A DNA stretch of 64,000 nt from positions 283,501 through 347,500 of the forward strand of contig JAXGGA010000032.1 of NCBI GenBank assembly GCA_038373865.1, read 5' to 3'. A program made the position numbers and the translations under genes. Below, in pieces: positions 25,115 to 36,616 of the stretch (position 1 is its first letter; each line of letters begins with the position of its first letter). The notes under the pieces were generated by a model, which was not told the DNA's origin, did not search any database, and saw nothing but the letters and a program-made list of their open reading frames with translations. This DNA comes from Uloborus plumipes (taxonomy: Eukaryota; Arthropoda; Arachnida; Araneae; Uloboridae).

Positions 25115-25250
25115 ACTCACACATACATATATGCACACTACACAGATAGATACATACATATACATATACACACGCACATACATACATACATACATACATA
25201 CATACATACCTAATACATACATACATGCTCAATACATACATACACTCATA
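25115..25250. repeat. (CATA)n microsatellite
   Basis: Dense CATA/CACA tetranucleotide repeats, with an uninterrupted run of CATACATACATA at 25177-25208. Confidence 0.95.
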
Positions 25251-25618
25251 TAGATTCTATTCATTAATAAAATAGAAACAATTCGCTGTTAATATTAATA
25301 ATACGGCTTGCATTTTTTAGTACCATATAGATCATAAAGGGGAGAGAAAAAAAGTTCCACAAAGCAGACTTTTTTACGACGCTATAATTAAGAAATAATG
25401 TAATAAAGAAACTTGACTCTCTTTCCTGAAAGCAGTTGAGGTCTAATTTAATGATTTTCATTTCCAAAATGGATGTCTTAATATTCTTCTCATAGCTTAT
25501 TTACATTGTTATGGCCAGCTGAAACAAATAATCAGCATAAAACTTTTCGGGTGCATTTTTTTTCCTTATACGACTGGTAGTATAAATTCTGGGCTCGTTT
25601 TATTTCCCGTTATATCAT

Positions 25619-25620
<2 letters not shown>

Positions 25621-25659
<39 letters not shown>
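25621..25659. repeat. Poly(T) tract
   Basis: 39 consecutive T. It could be the trace of a retroposed tail on the minus strand, but no body is recognisable beside it. Confidence 0.95.
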
Positions 25660-25661
<2 letters not shown>

Positions 25662-26579
25662 TCAGCAGACAGATCAGATATTCAAATTATTTTCATTTCA
25701 TTTAAAACAGATAATTAAATTATCCACTTATGTTTCAAAATTTCTGTCAATGACGCGTTTTAAATGCATGTACTTTGCAGTAAAATTCTCTCGGAATAAG
25801 AATGATAAACTCGTGGACATAATTCGGCATTAAACACAAACGTGCTAAAAAATTGTATTAAAATCTCAGAGCTTTGCTATCTAAGTAATTAAAATATTTA
25901 GTTCGGAAATGAATTTGAAATAATACGTATACGTCAAAATATTTCCGTGTATTTTTTTTAATCATTAAAAAATACGCTTTACAATAAGGTGGTTCAAAAT
26001 TAATTTAAAATGTTGAAAATCTATTTCGCAAAGTAGTACGAAAAAGTGCTACTGCATTAATCTGCATAGAACTCATAAATTAGTCTGAATATTTCAAGCA
26101 ATATGCACTGAAATTTCGCAACGAACTACTACTTTTTTTTTTTTTTAGATCAGTCTTAAGTACTGTAATATATTTAAAATAGCAGGTAATTGTCAAAATA
26201 CTCCGTGTAAAATATAAAAAAAAAAAGAGCTTGAAACTGTATGTTACATAATAAGGTAGCATAAAATAAATTGAAATGTCCGCATCTCATATATAACATT
26301 GTACGAAAACGCAATGGTGTTTAATTGTGTGAAATTGAACAAAATATAGTAAGATAATAGTGTTATCATATTCGGTAAAAGAAAATCTTATCAAATCAAA
26401 ATAATTATGAACTTTTGAATTTACTTCAACCTATTACAGGAAGGATGCCAAAAAACACTGTATCATTTATAACACTGGGGAACAGCAATTTGACGGCTTA
26501 TTAACTTAAAGTCAATTCCTTATCAGACAAGTGTGCTGAATACTAGAAAATTATTAGATTTGTCAATTTGTATCATATG

Positions 26580-26990
26580 GTTTACAAATAGAGTGTCTTT
26601 TATGAGAGGACAGATTTGCGGTAAATCGAAGATGACTGCTTCCAATTTTCCATACTTAAGGCTGGAAATTTTTGACACACATATTTAAAACAGCTACCTG
26701 TCTTATCAAGGGCTTTGATAAACTGTTTAATTAGCCCAAGCTTGATGTGAAGTGATGAAAAGACTCTTGGCTCATCGGTGGTTCATGAATCACGCTTGCT
26801 TCTCCTACTTCTCCATATTTTCCCTCAAAGGCCAGACCTTTCTAATCCAATGTTATTTTTGAGAGACTATCCCATAGACATATCAAATATGGTTATTTAG
26901 TATACTCATCTTGCTGGTCTATAAAAAAATTCACCATCTTCAAGTGTGGGGGTTAACACAACGTTTTCGTAAAGAACTCCTATTTTTTCC
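26580..26990 (-). pseudogene. Decayed ORF of an unnamed invertebrate repeat family
   Basis: On the minus strand a frame with several stops reads ICLWDSLSK, then GEASVIHEPP, then (shifted) HIKLGLIKQFIKALDKTGSC, FKYVCQKFPALSMEKLEAVI and LPQICPLIKDTLF. I recognise this order of blocks (CLWDSR-like, HIKLGLMKQFVKALDK-like, KFPxLSxxK, GPQI-like) as a high-copy uncharacterised ORF in arthropod and cnidarian genomes that behaves like transposon-derived sequence. I cannot name its superfamily. At least two frameshifts and several stops make it a pseudogene. No terminal repeats were identified. Confidence 0.5.
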
Positions 26991-29621
26991 AGATAAAAAG
27001 CATTTTTAAAGTTACAGTCAGACACGAACTGATATTCTAAAGGTCTACTACCTAATTCATTAAATTAATATACCTATATACGTGAAAAAATAATAAAATT
27101 TTGAGAGAATAATCAAATTTATAGATTTTTAGGACCTTAGTTTAATTTTTTTCATTAATATCTTTTGTTTCGTTTATCTCAAGAACTAGAGTTAATCCAA
27201 AAAAAAAAAAGTAAATTCATACTTTGCAATTGTTTACAAAAACAATTTCACAATTTTTATTCAACGCACACAAAATTTACACAAAATTTATTCAACGCAA
27301 CTCCCACCTAAACCGAAACTTCTACGCTCAAGTTGTGCCAGAAATCATTAGTGTGCTATGCTATTTCTGGCAACTAGTTGAATAAAAAGTTAAAGTTGCG
27401 GTTGATTTGTTTGTAAAGTTGAACGAATATTCTTATGGGCGATACTTCCTTAAGTGAATTCAACTATAAAAATTACTATGTTTTGATATTTTGGTGAAAA
27501 AAGAAACGAAGACAAAAAATATATTTTGTTAAATAGCCAGCAAAAAAAAAAAAAAACTGCTGAAAAGTTTTAAAAATCTGCAGACAATTTAAGCATATTC
27601 GAACGTGCTTCAAAAAACCAGCAGAAGAGTTAGAGAATATTTAAAAGAAAAAAATGTGGATTTTGTTCAGATTATATTAAAGACAAAATGCAGGGATTTT
27701 TTATTTATCTTCTAAAAATCTACAGAAATCTTTAAAAAAAGTGACATTTGCTGCAGATTATTTTTAATTGGGTACCTATTTAGTTAGGTACACATTTCAT
27801 GTTTTAAAAACAAATGTGTATTGTGTCTTTTAAACAACATATAATGCCTCCAAGAAACAAATACAAATAATATGAATAAGAAACTATATTCGAAACAAAA
27901 CAGAATACAGATTGATTATTTGCTTAGAAGAAAAAGCAAATATGCGTTTTTTTAATAAAATAATGCAATATCTTCGGAACAAAACGGCTGAAAGAACAAA
28001 TCGAGTTTCTCTCACAATTTCCAAACATTCCATTATTTTTTTCATACTTTGATGCTCGGTTTAACACATCCAGTTGGAGTTTCAATTTCTGTAACGATAC
28101 ACATTGTTTAGTTCAAAAAGCGTTAGACGTATTAGTTTCTTTCGAGGGCTTTTTTATGCATTTTCGTTTTCTTGAACGGTTACTTGCAACATTACGGAGT
28201 TGGTTACAGTTACATACAATAAATAAATATTTTATTTCAGGCCATTTTCTTTTTCTTTCTCGTTGAAGATATAATATTCAAGTTTCGCGATGCGAATTTC
28301 TGCATTAAATCATAAAACTAAATGTGATTTCTTTGTTTCATATTCTCTTCTGAAACAAAAGATTCTCTAAAAGATATTTTTTTCTTGTATTCTATTTTAA
28401 CGCAATCGAAACAAGGAAACAATGCTATTATTATTCTAAATAAAATAATATTGGAGATAGAAAGCAAACATATATTCATTCAATTCGAAAAAGGGGAAGA
28501 AAATTCTAAGGCCGGAGTTTTCTTTTTGCTTTAAGATGCATGCTGTTTATCTAGTGAAATTATAATTGGATTTTTAACACGAAATAATAATACCTTTCTC
28601 AAAGGTAGTAATAGTTTTCGTAAGTTAACAAGTATTTATTTTTGATAAAAATAATTTCATCCCCGTGAAATAATGTTTTACAATGTTTCAAGTATACTTT
28701 TTTTTTTTTTGCATCTTGGTTTTAAAATGGAACGTCAACACAATAAGGAGTAAAATTTAAAATATCAAATCATTATACAAGCAATTTTAACACAGTTAAC
28801 GGAGATTTTTAATTTAAATATTTATGCTACAACTGTGCATTAACAATGGATTGAAAAAAAAAAAACATGTACATCTACCTATTAGAATAGACAACAGGAA
28901 ACCAACCCATTCGTCTAAGAGATCGGAGATTTTTTCGAAAAATAACCCCTCTCATTACACACCTACGGATTAGAAAGAATTGATAAATAACAGGTAAATG
29001 AACTGAAATGAATTGATGACAAGTTCACTTATGCAGTAATTTTGTTTGAAGTTCGTGTTTTTCTTTTGTTTACACAAATGCTTTTCTTCCCTTTTTCAGT
29101 ATATTTATCTCTACATCGTACTAACTAAAACACTATCCTTTTATACAGGTATTTTATACAGGTCTGTGACTTAGAATGGATCTGAAAATAAAAACATGGC
29201 AGCATATAACTTAGTTAACAGTATTATATTGCTTAAGAAACTTTTTATGAACGATATTGGGAAAAAGCAAAATACTTTTCCTAATAAATCATCACACGTA
29301 CTATAAAGAAAAGTAGGATCAGTTCACATTGTTCAAATATTTCCTAGAAGTTAAATTAACACGTTTTGTAAATTTTGGTGATAACATAATAATATATACA
29401 CTCCCCACTTTTTGAGTGAGCTATTTTTAAGACTAAGGTTTTAATTTTCCTTTTAATGAGATTGTTAGCTTTCTTTTTATTTGCAACCAAAGGACGAAGA
29501 AATATGAGCAGGATTTGGCACCAAAAGCTTGAGGACGATTAAAATAAAAATTATCAATTTCACCATAAAGGGGGAAATGTTCCGTACGAAGCCGTTAAAA
29601 TCTTCCTGTCCAGCCTGTCGA
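26991..29621. other. Gene-free AT-rich stretch
   Basis: No supported feature beyond A/T runs (for example 27190-27202, 27541-27556, 28692-28711). Confidence 0.5.
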
Positions 29622-29627
29622 TTTATT
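29622..29627 (-). promoter_or_regulatory. Poly(A) signal
   Basis: AATAAA on the minus strand, about 60 nt after the stop codon of the candidate last exon ending at 29686. Confidence 0.4.
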
Positions 29628-29685
29628 TCTTTAAATATTTACTGCGCATATTGACACCTATTTTGCAATTTCATCATCCGGTAAC

Positions 29686-29848
29686 TTAGAAAAGCTCTTC
29701 AAATTTTTCCGCAGTTTCAGTTCTTGACGTTAAACAATCAAACACCACACCATAAGACAACATATCTTCATGGGCATTTCCAATTAAATTAAGCAAAAAA
29801 TCATGTGAAATGTTTTCTTCTTCAGGAACAAAACCCCCAGTTTTTAGT
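29686..29848 (-). CDS. Gene model M1, last exon (unknown acidic protein)
   Basis: On the minus strand a pyrimidine-rich acceptor (GATTTTTCTCTTAAAGTTATTCAG) precedes an open segment entered with two carried bases. It encodes LKTGGFVPEEENISHDFLLN, then LIGNAHEDMLSYGVVFDCLT, then SRTETAEKFEELF and stop TAA (29688-29686). The peptide is acidic and well mixed, unlike chance AT-rich translation. It joins in phase to the exon at 30096-30184 across a 247-nt intron (GTAGGT...CAG). A poly(A) signal follows at 29622-29627. No family is recognised. Confidence 0.5.
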
Positions 29849-30095
29849 CTGAATAACTTTAAGAGAAAAATCTTCAAAACAAAACTCATATGTAGCAATA
29901 AAAGTAATTGGGTAATAAAAATAGAACAAATGCATCATCTCGAAATCTATCCAATCATAAAATAGCTTTAAGAAATCATAAAACTTCCTTCTCTTTGCGA
30001 CATGAAAATATCTTTAAACCATTTAACATGCAGAAAATTCCCATTCATCAGCGAAGATCTATGTAAGGAATAATTTCAAACGCTTTCAAACCTAC

Positions 30096-30184
30096 TTTCG
30101 TCTCTCGTTCGAAAGAATCCCGCTGAACATCAGAACTTGAAAAGGCTTCTCCGAAATTGGAACTTCTAATTTATGCAGTGAGCC
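30096..30184 (-). CDS. Gene model M1, internal exon
   Basis: The minus-strand acceptor TTTCTTATTCATCGCAG is followed by 29 codons plus two bases, GSLHKLEVPISEKPFQVLMF then SGILSNERR, and donor CGAAA/GTAGGT. Entry is phase 0 and exit phase 2. The two exit bases AA join the A that opens the exon at 29848 to make Lys, keeping the frame. Both splice sites are good and the peptide is protein-like. It is not recognised by family. Confidence 0.5.
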
Positions 30185-32566
30185 CTGCGATGAATAAGAA
30201 ACTATAACCTTTACAACCTAAGATTTCTCAAGGTTTGAGGACATAATGGAATAGCGTAGTTTAGATTTTAAGATTATTCCGTACGAAGAATTTTATTGGC
30301 TTCGAATGAAATCTTAACCCAGTGAGGAATAAGGGCTGAGGGTGTTTGTAAAATTTACGTTTTCAGTTTTAATGAAGGGATTATTTTTTAATCATCTCTA
30401 TCGTACTACATTAGATAATCTAATGAGACTGTCGAAGCAGGCAATGAAATTGTTTAAAGATTATGACATAAAAAAAACTTGGATTGAATTTTTATCATCG
30501 GTATTTCAAATTTCAAGAAAAGGCTGACAAAAACGTAACGTACGAGAAAACGATAAATACGGGAAATACGTTAAATGTACCTGCTCGGAAATCGTAAATT
30601 TCGGGAAAAACGCAGATTCAAGGGCTACAGAAAAGGTGTTTCACTGCAGTTTTCAATATATTGCAATCATACCATCGTAGCTCAATTACATACATTTGCT
30701 TTTTTCCCATCTGTTCAACAAAACCACTGAAGTTCAGCTACTCCTCCCAAAGTGAGGAATATTTTGCTGAGATTAAGGTACAATTACAAAATGTTTTATA
30801 TATCTTTCTTTCTAACAAGATAGGCAAAGTCAAAAAAACTTTGGTTTCGGGAATATATTGTATAGTAAGTGCACCAAATAAGGCCGCTCTAAAGTTCATG
30901 GCCCAATATTTCTCTCATTTTGATTTCAGTTATGGCTCTAACTTTTGCGCATTAATCAGCGGACTCGTGTAAAAAAATCGAAATTTAAAGAATCCAATTG
31001 AACACTTAAGTTTTAAATATGTTTGTTGGTTGTTTTAACCTAAGAAAACGATTTAGCCTTATTTGAAACACGGATCCTTAATAATGCCAGCTTGAGAAGG
31101 CAAGGACCTCCTTCAAGTTTCCTCCTTTAATTCCTCCTTTAAAAGAAGAAAGAGAAAGAAAGAAAATGGAAAAATATATGCATTCTTCTCAAAACATTTT
31201 ATGATATTCAAGTGAGACTCTTGGTTTTCAATAATGCATTATACTCCATATGGATCGTCCCCATATTCCTTAAAAATACATGTACATATATTCAATACTC
31301 CTAATGAGTCTCAAATTCTCAAGACTCATGACTCAATGAGATGCAACATTTGGTGATCTTAGTTTCTTTTAATGTTTGCACAATATCAAGTTTCGTCTGT
31401 GTCCAAAAATTTTAATCATGAAGGACCAACTGTCAGTTTGTTGATTTTAACAGAACATTTTTTATCATACATTTAATCACTAGACTCTGGAAGAGAAAGA
31501 AGTTTGTTCCATTACATTTTTTATTTTTATATCAGTGATCTATCTTTCATAGATACTCACAAAGAGTGCTAGAAATTAATTAAATCACACGATATAGATA
31601 AATTACCCCTCACCTCCAACATAAGAAGGAGAGAACCTTATCACAATACATTTGAAGGGCCTGGGTGTAAATAATGGTAACTGCATTTTTAAAAATAAAG
31701 GTATAGCTTGTGAAAATTTCGAAAAAGTACTGTAGGAAGTATTTTGATTTTAAAAACCAAGTGCGTTTGTGCAGGTCCATTATTAAGGGATGTGTTTATC
31801 CTTAAACCCTGTAATATTTTTGTTCATATGCCCACATTTATTTTCACCAAATGGTTCGAGTTTTACAATTTTGTCAGATACCACTATTTACGCCCGAGCC
31901 CTTCATTTATCCCTACACAATTTCGTAATATACTTAATACATCATGAAAGTGCATCGCAGGCGAATGCATTTATATTGCAATATGGTATGACAGCATACT
32001 CTAATGGTAAAAATCAATATTTACTTTTGCGCGATATGTTTTATGCATTCACAGGTTTTTTTTAATTACCAAATCAGATATAGAAAATCTTTTTTTTTTT
32101 TTGCTTAATTACCGTTCTACTTACAAAAAGGGCCAATAAAAATAGTAAACGGCTTGGAAAGCTTTAAAAATAACTGACAGGGAATAAAAAAGAACACCAG
32201 ACAGTACAACAACATTTAATTGTTGAATAATTTCGCAGATCGTTTCTAGGGCTACTGTTAACCAAAATAGTTGTGACTGGAAATATTTTGTTTTCCATTT
32301 TGAATATTGTTACTTTTATTTGCAATATCCCTTTACGTGTTCATGGGTACCCACTGTCTTTGGTGTTACCAAAAGCTAAGGCCGAAAATTTTTCAAAATA
32401 TTTCTTTAAAAAATGTGTATATAGTTGCAATTTTATTTTACGTGATTTAAAAAGTTTCTAGTTTTATATTAGCTATGAATTTAAGACAAAAATTGTGTTT
32501 ATCGCTTTTTTTATTCAATTCAATTAAGGTCATGTCTTACCTTATCAGTTCATGAGTTAAACTCTG
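30185..32566. other. Intron-like AT-rich stretch
   Basis: This would be part of a 6.4-kb intron of model M1. On the plus strand two exon-like bits are visible but not called: YSSQSEEYFAEIK at about 30739-30777 with donor GTACAA, and YGSNFCALISGLV at 30929-30972 after a good acceptor. Nothing else is supported. Confidence 0.35.
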
Positions 32567-32913
32567 CATTGCAAAAAATAAACTGTTGTTTTTACAGTAT
32601 AATACTGGCAGCCGAGGTTCCAATTTAAAGCTGTAAAATGCGCAGTAATAAACTGTAAAACTAGCATTTTTAGTTTCTTACTGTAAAGTTAGTTACTTTA
32701 CAGTTTATAGCCGTAAAATGTAGCTGTATTATACTGTAAAAACAACAGTACAATACTGGCAGGAGAGGTTCTAGTTTAAAACTGTAAAATGCACGGTAAT
32801 AAACTATTAAATTAGCAATTTCTATTTATTACTGAAAAATTAGCACTTTTTCAGCAAATTACTATAAAATTAGCTGTATTATACTGTAAAAACAACATTC
32901 ATTTTATACAGTG
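32567..32913 (+). mobile_element. CACTG-ended MITE family A, dimeric copy
   Basis: A 347-bp unit starts CATTGCAAAAAATAAACTG and ends TTTTATACAGTG. It has the same dimeric layout as 24315-24664: two ~170-bp halves, each with GGCAG..GAGGTTC and alternating ACTGTAAA / TTTACAGT arms, joined by ACTGTAAAAACAACAGTA. The outer TA duplication has mutated (TG on both sides), so it is older than the 49899 copy. It would lie in the M1 intron. Confidence 0.8.
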
Positions 32914-33311
32914 TGACTCCAAACTTTAAAATTTGTTCAACATAACGGTTATAAGACGGTAGCTCTTTTGAAGAGTTTCTTTTTATCGTTTGTGTGTGAT
33001 ATCAACATATTTTACTGCTAAACTTCAGACCCAGTACCTAACACTTCTAAATACATTATTTTCAAGAAAATATTTTTAGTAATACTAAAATATGTTTTTT
33101 TGAACCTCACTTTGAAATGTTAATAAAATACGCTTTAGTCTAAGAATCATAGAAGTCTGTTCTGGCAATGTTTTGAGCGCAATTGTTTTGTAATTACTTA
33201 ACAAATAAAGTGCGAAAGAACCTAAAAAGTAGGTTCATTTTATGACTAAAGATAATTGAATCGACTGCAATAAAACACCAAATACTTGTATCAACATTTT
33301 CCCAGTATAGA

Positions 33312-33333
33312 CCGACTGAACTGGTTCAGTCGG
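33312..33333. repeat. Perfect short hairpin
   Basis: CCGACTGAAC / GTTCAGTCGG, 10-bp perfect arms with a 2-nt centre. It is 48 bases from the 18-bp palindrome at 33381-33420. Confidence 0.85.
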
Positions 33334-33380
33334 CTACTGAAATATGCGACCTATGTTCAATCCGTTCCAGTTTAAATTAA

Positions 33381-33420
33381 ATGAAATTATTGACCTTAAT
33401 TATAAGGTCAATAATTTCAT
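33381..33420. repeat. Perfect 18-bp-arm palindrome
   Basis: ATGAAATTATTGACCTTA, spacer ATTA, then its exact complement TAAGGTCAATAATTTCAT. No terminal-repeat element boundaries were found around it. Confidence 0.9.
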
Positions 33421-34084
33421 CTGTATGCATTTCCGTTTGTATTTACAGAAACTACAATGTTGTAGAATTGCGTTTCGCAATCAGTTCTCTATTACGAAAT
33501 TCTTCCCACTCGAGATTATTAATTTACAAATTTTAGATGTGTCAATTTAATCAATTCATTAGGCAAAATTGCATTTTTCAAATTGAATCCACTTTTGAAA
33601 ATAAACCGTTGCTCCGAACTTTCATTTAAAATTTTGGAAACAATGGAATTTGTTTCTGTTCCAAATATCACTGAATTATAACAAGACTCCGCTCGCTCAT
33701 TACGCTATTGCCATAGAATTAATTGGAATTCCATGTAGAGTTTGATTAAATTCGTTGATTAATTCGAGAAAATGGATAATAATCATTTCCTCCTATTCTT
33801 ACTTGAAAGGAAATGGAAAGATCAGACAAATGTTTGATAGAGTAGCTGATTAAAAATAGTCTAATGCTAAGGAACAATAATGATCCAGAAAATCTTTAAG
33901 AGTTAAGAAGCAAACATATAAAGACAATTTTGTCTCATGAAATTTGCTATTAGTCAATCCTTTAATTATTTTTTTGTGTATTGTTATACAGGGAAGCTCA
34001 GAAACAAGTGGTAAAAGCTTTAGAGGGAAAAATATTATGCCAAAAGGCAAAAAAATAATGCGGAAGAACTATCCCGTGTTGAGA

Positions 34085-34315
34085 TACCGAAAAGGCGGGT
34101 TACTTGTACCCTAAGGTGTTACTTGAGCCCATTACAGTAAAATGATAAAATCTAGGTTTGGTACTTATTCGTTGAAGACTTGCACGTAGTTCCTCGTTTC
34201 TCCTCTAGGTAGAAGCACTCTGCAGTCTCTAATGCTAGTACCAAACCCAGATTTTATCATTTTACTGTGGGCTCAAGTAACTACTTGTGGGTCCAAGTAA
34301 CCCGACTTTACGGTA
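34085..34315. mobile_element. Palindromic TA-flanked MITE
   Basis: The outer ends TA-CCGAAAAGGCGGGTTACTT and AAGTAACCCGACTTTACGG-TA are inverted repeats. Complementarity then continues inward through GCCCATTACAGTAAAATGAT..GGTTTGGTAC versus GTACCAAACC..ATCATTTTACTGTGGGC, so most of the ~227-bp unit folds on itself. TA flanks suggest a Tc1/mariner-type target. The right half and its flank are duplicated at 34446-34552. Confidence 0.8.
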
Positions 34316-34552
34316 CTAATTTTATATAAGCTACCAGTTTCTTTGCACTCTTTACTCATATGAGAGAATATCTGTCTCCAGTTCGGTTACTTAATATTCC
34401 AGACTTACAGAGGCGAATACAAGGGAGGGGCGATGTGGGCGATCGCCAGATTTTATCATTTTACTGTGGGCTCAAGTAACCTCCTTGTGGGTCCAAGTAA
34501 CCCGACTTTACGGTACTACTTTTATATAAGCTACCAGTTTTTTGCACTCTTT
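34247..34552. repeat. Segmental duplication of the MITE right end
   Basis: 34247-34353 and 34446-34552 are about 105 bp each and nearly identical, running from CCAGATTTTATC through the MITE end and about 35 bp of flank (TATATAAGCTACCAG...GCACTCTTT). The second copy is bracketed by CGATGTGGGCGATCGCC at 34431-34447 and 34554-34570. The duplication includes flank, so it arose after insertion and not by transposition. Confidence 0.85.
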
Positions 34553-34883
34553 GCGATGTGGGCGATCGCCCCTCCCTTGGGAAACTTTTCACCGGTAGTT
34601 TTTCCACGTCGAAGTTCTAAAAATGCAATTGTATACGAGTTTTAATGAAGTTTGGGAAGGAGTTTTGAGGCTCTCCCCGGAAGTATTCCAAAATTGAAAT
34701 CCGAAACTTTTGCAATCAATATTTGTAAGCTAGTATGGACAGTAAAATGTAACGAAGATCAATCGCCCCTCCCTTGGAAACTTTCTGGATCCACCCATGC
34801 ATACTTATGATTCCACAGTAAGGATGAAACTGTATCTGGATGGAATGACCGAGTTGGCGGTGATTAGTAAAGTGGTAATAGCG

Positions 34884-35063
34884 CAGGCCCGTCATTTAGG
34901 GGGGAGGGCAGGGGGGGGGGTCAATTGCCCTCCCTGGCTTTGAGAAATCAGTGTATTTACACACAAATGGGCGTGGTTTTTGCTGTTTTCCGATGAAATT
35001 GCATTGTGTTTTCACCCTTTGCCCCCCCCCCCCCCCTGGAAAAACTTGAAATGACGTCCCTGT
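34884..35063. mobile_element. hAT-type MITE (CAGG family), copy 2
   Basis: 180 bp, starts CAGGCCCGTCATTTAGGG and ends AAATGACGTCCCTG, collinear with 6306-6478 (both share AAATGGGCGTGGTTTT). Flanking 8-mers TAATAGCG and TAATAGAA agree at 6 of 8 positions, a slightly decayed duplication. It contains long G and C runs and is non-coding. Confidence 0.8.
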
Positions 35064-35219
35064 AATAGAAGCACCAAATCTAAAAAGACTTAAAATGTTC
35101 AGTAGGAAAAGTTCATAATACCCACGAGCGAAGTACAGTTTAACCCTAGATCTAGACCTAGGCAGAGTGTTAAAACAGGGGTGAAGAAAGACGGCTTGCT
35201 TCTACAATAATGAGCAGTC

Positions 35220-35304
35220 ATGATCGAAGTAAAAAACCAGCGTAAATAAAGTATATATTATACCAATTCGTGCTTTATTTACGTTGTTTTTTAACTTCAA
35301 TCAT
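35220..35304. repeat. 32-bp-arm inverted repeat
   Basis: 35220-35251 (ATGATCGAAGTAAAAAACCA...) is complementary with about four mismatches to 35273-35304, with a 21-nt loop. It is probably a tiny fold-back element; no target duplication was identified. Confidence 0.75.
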
Positions 35305-35703
35305 ATTTTAGCACACAACTTAATCATTTTTCGTTTAACGAGTGCTATGGCTGCTTGCACCCTAATGGCTTAAGAATTCCTCCTTGTTTTTATGAACAAG
35401 AAATTATATGTTTCGAGTTTATGCATCTCGGTAGTAGTAGATACATGCTAAACTAGAAATATGCGCTTTACAATGTTGCGAAAGATTCGGAAAACACGGC
35501 CCTGAATTAGTTTTAACAAATATATGCAATTTGATAGGTATGATAACTCTATTGAAAAACTGGTTATAGGACATAATTCGTATAATTTGTAAGGAAAGCA
35601 GTCGAAAACTTTGTACAATTTATGAAGTTAAAAATGCAAGACAACGTGTCTACAAGTACAAATAAAAGGATTAAAAAGAGTTAGAAAACTCTGGCAAATA
35701 GCT

Positions 35704-35739
35704 GTTTCGGGGCTATTATAAATGAAGCCCCATCATCAG
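35704..35739 (-). ncRNA. Hammerhead-like core (possible Penelope-type relic)
   Basis: On the minus strand CTGATGA (35739-35733) is followed by a 5-bp stem GGGGC/GCCCC closing a 13-nt loop, and then GAAAC (35708-35704). That is the conserved-box order of a hammerhead ribozyme (CUGANGA, helix II, GAAA). One unpaired T sits between box 1 and the stem, and helices I and III were not established, so self-cleavage is doubtful. Similar motifs accompany Penelope-like elements. Confidence 0.3.
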
Positions 35740-36089
35740 TGCAAAAAGATGATGGTTCACTGACACCAGTCAAGTGAACCAGGAATGCAAGAAACGTGAG
35801 GGTAAATAAACAGAACACGACAACAACGCAACAAAGATTACGTCACAGACGAAAAAGTTTCTAAATAAGAGATTTCCAAATGTTAGTATACTTTCGTATA
35901 CCTTCACATTTATACGAAACATTTACATTTACACACATATCACACATACTATAATTCGTATACCTTCACATTTACAAAATACATTGCTGAGTGCAACACA
36001 GGATATCTCTATTAGGCTACCCAAATGAAGTCTGTCTCTTCTGGTAATTTCACTTAAACGCTGGATGTGTTTGACTTATGGTGACATTA

Positions 36090-36197
36090 CCCAGGTAGCA
36101 CAAATAACCTTTAAACGTTTTATAAACGTTTTTAAACGGTTGTGACAACGTTAATAACCATTTTACAACCTTTAAAAAACGAAGTGTGCTACTTGGG
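36090..36197. mobile_element. Tiny inverted-repeat MITE
   Basis: A 108-bp unit starts CCCAGGTAGCACA and ends TGTGCTACTTGGG (12 of 13 complementary), with TA on each side. The interior is built of AAACGTTT-like blocks (TTTAAACGTTTTATAAACG). Non-coding. Confidence 0.7.
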
Positions 36198-36570
36198 TAG
36201 AGTTAGAGGTTCCAATGCAATTGGAACCTTTTCTTAAACGTAACCTAGATTCTCTTAGAGTTCGTACCTCTGTTTTAAAGAAGATACGTAAAATGGTAAA
36301 ATCCAAAAGATTGGATTTTTAAAAGCACGCCCACCATATTAAATGATAGAGGCGCAGGGTGGATCCTGCTACTGGTATTGAGTATATCATCTCTAAAACA
36401 AGAACATACAAATTAGAGGGGGGGAGGGTCATAAGTGCAATATTCTGGCCCTCATAGATGGTCTCTCTTCTGGTAATTATTAGAAGTCCGCAAAATGTAC
36501 TTCTAATTTTGTTGTCTTGGAGTGAGAGGGGGGAGGGTTAGGAACTGCATTACCCTATCTGACGTCACAC

Positions 36571-36616
36571 GTTTTCTAGTAAATTTGAAGTTTTGTCAGC
36601 AGGATTGGAGTTTTGC
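36571..36616 (-). CDS. Gene model M1, candidate internal exon
   Basis: A minus-strand acceptor (TTAGTATGTTTGTTATTACAG) is followed by 46 nt encoding QNSNPADKTSNLLEN after one carried base. Donor AAC/GTGTGA is the weakest in the model. Entry phase 2 matches the exit of the first exon (GC + G = Ala), and exit phase 0 matches the entry of 30096-30184; that double agreement is the main support. The plus-strand open frame here (36522-36767) is an alternative reading and unrecognised. Confidence 0.35.

Larger units (their letters stand above)
24665..26579. other. AT-rich stretch with microsatellites
   Basis: No gene is supported. It holds a CATA/CACA microsatellite (25115-25250) and a 39-base poly(T) (25621-25659). 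Confidence 0.6.

Noticed and set aside
25621..25659. Poly(T) as a retroposon tail
   Set aside because: No SINE or LINE body, target duplication or RNA polymerase III box was recognisable next to it.
30661..30972. Plus-strand frame with exon-like parts YSSQSEEYFAEIK and YGSNFCALISGLV
   Set aside because: One good acceptor only; the parts are short, the donors weak, and it lies in the proposed M1 intron. Not enough to call a gene.
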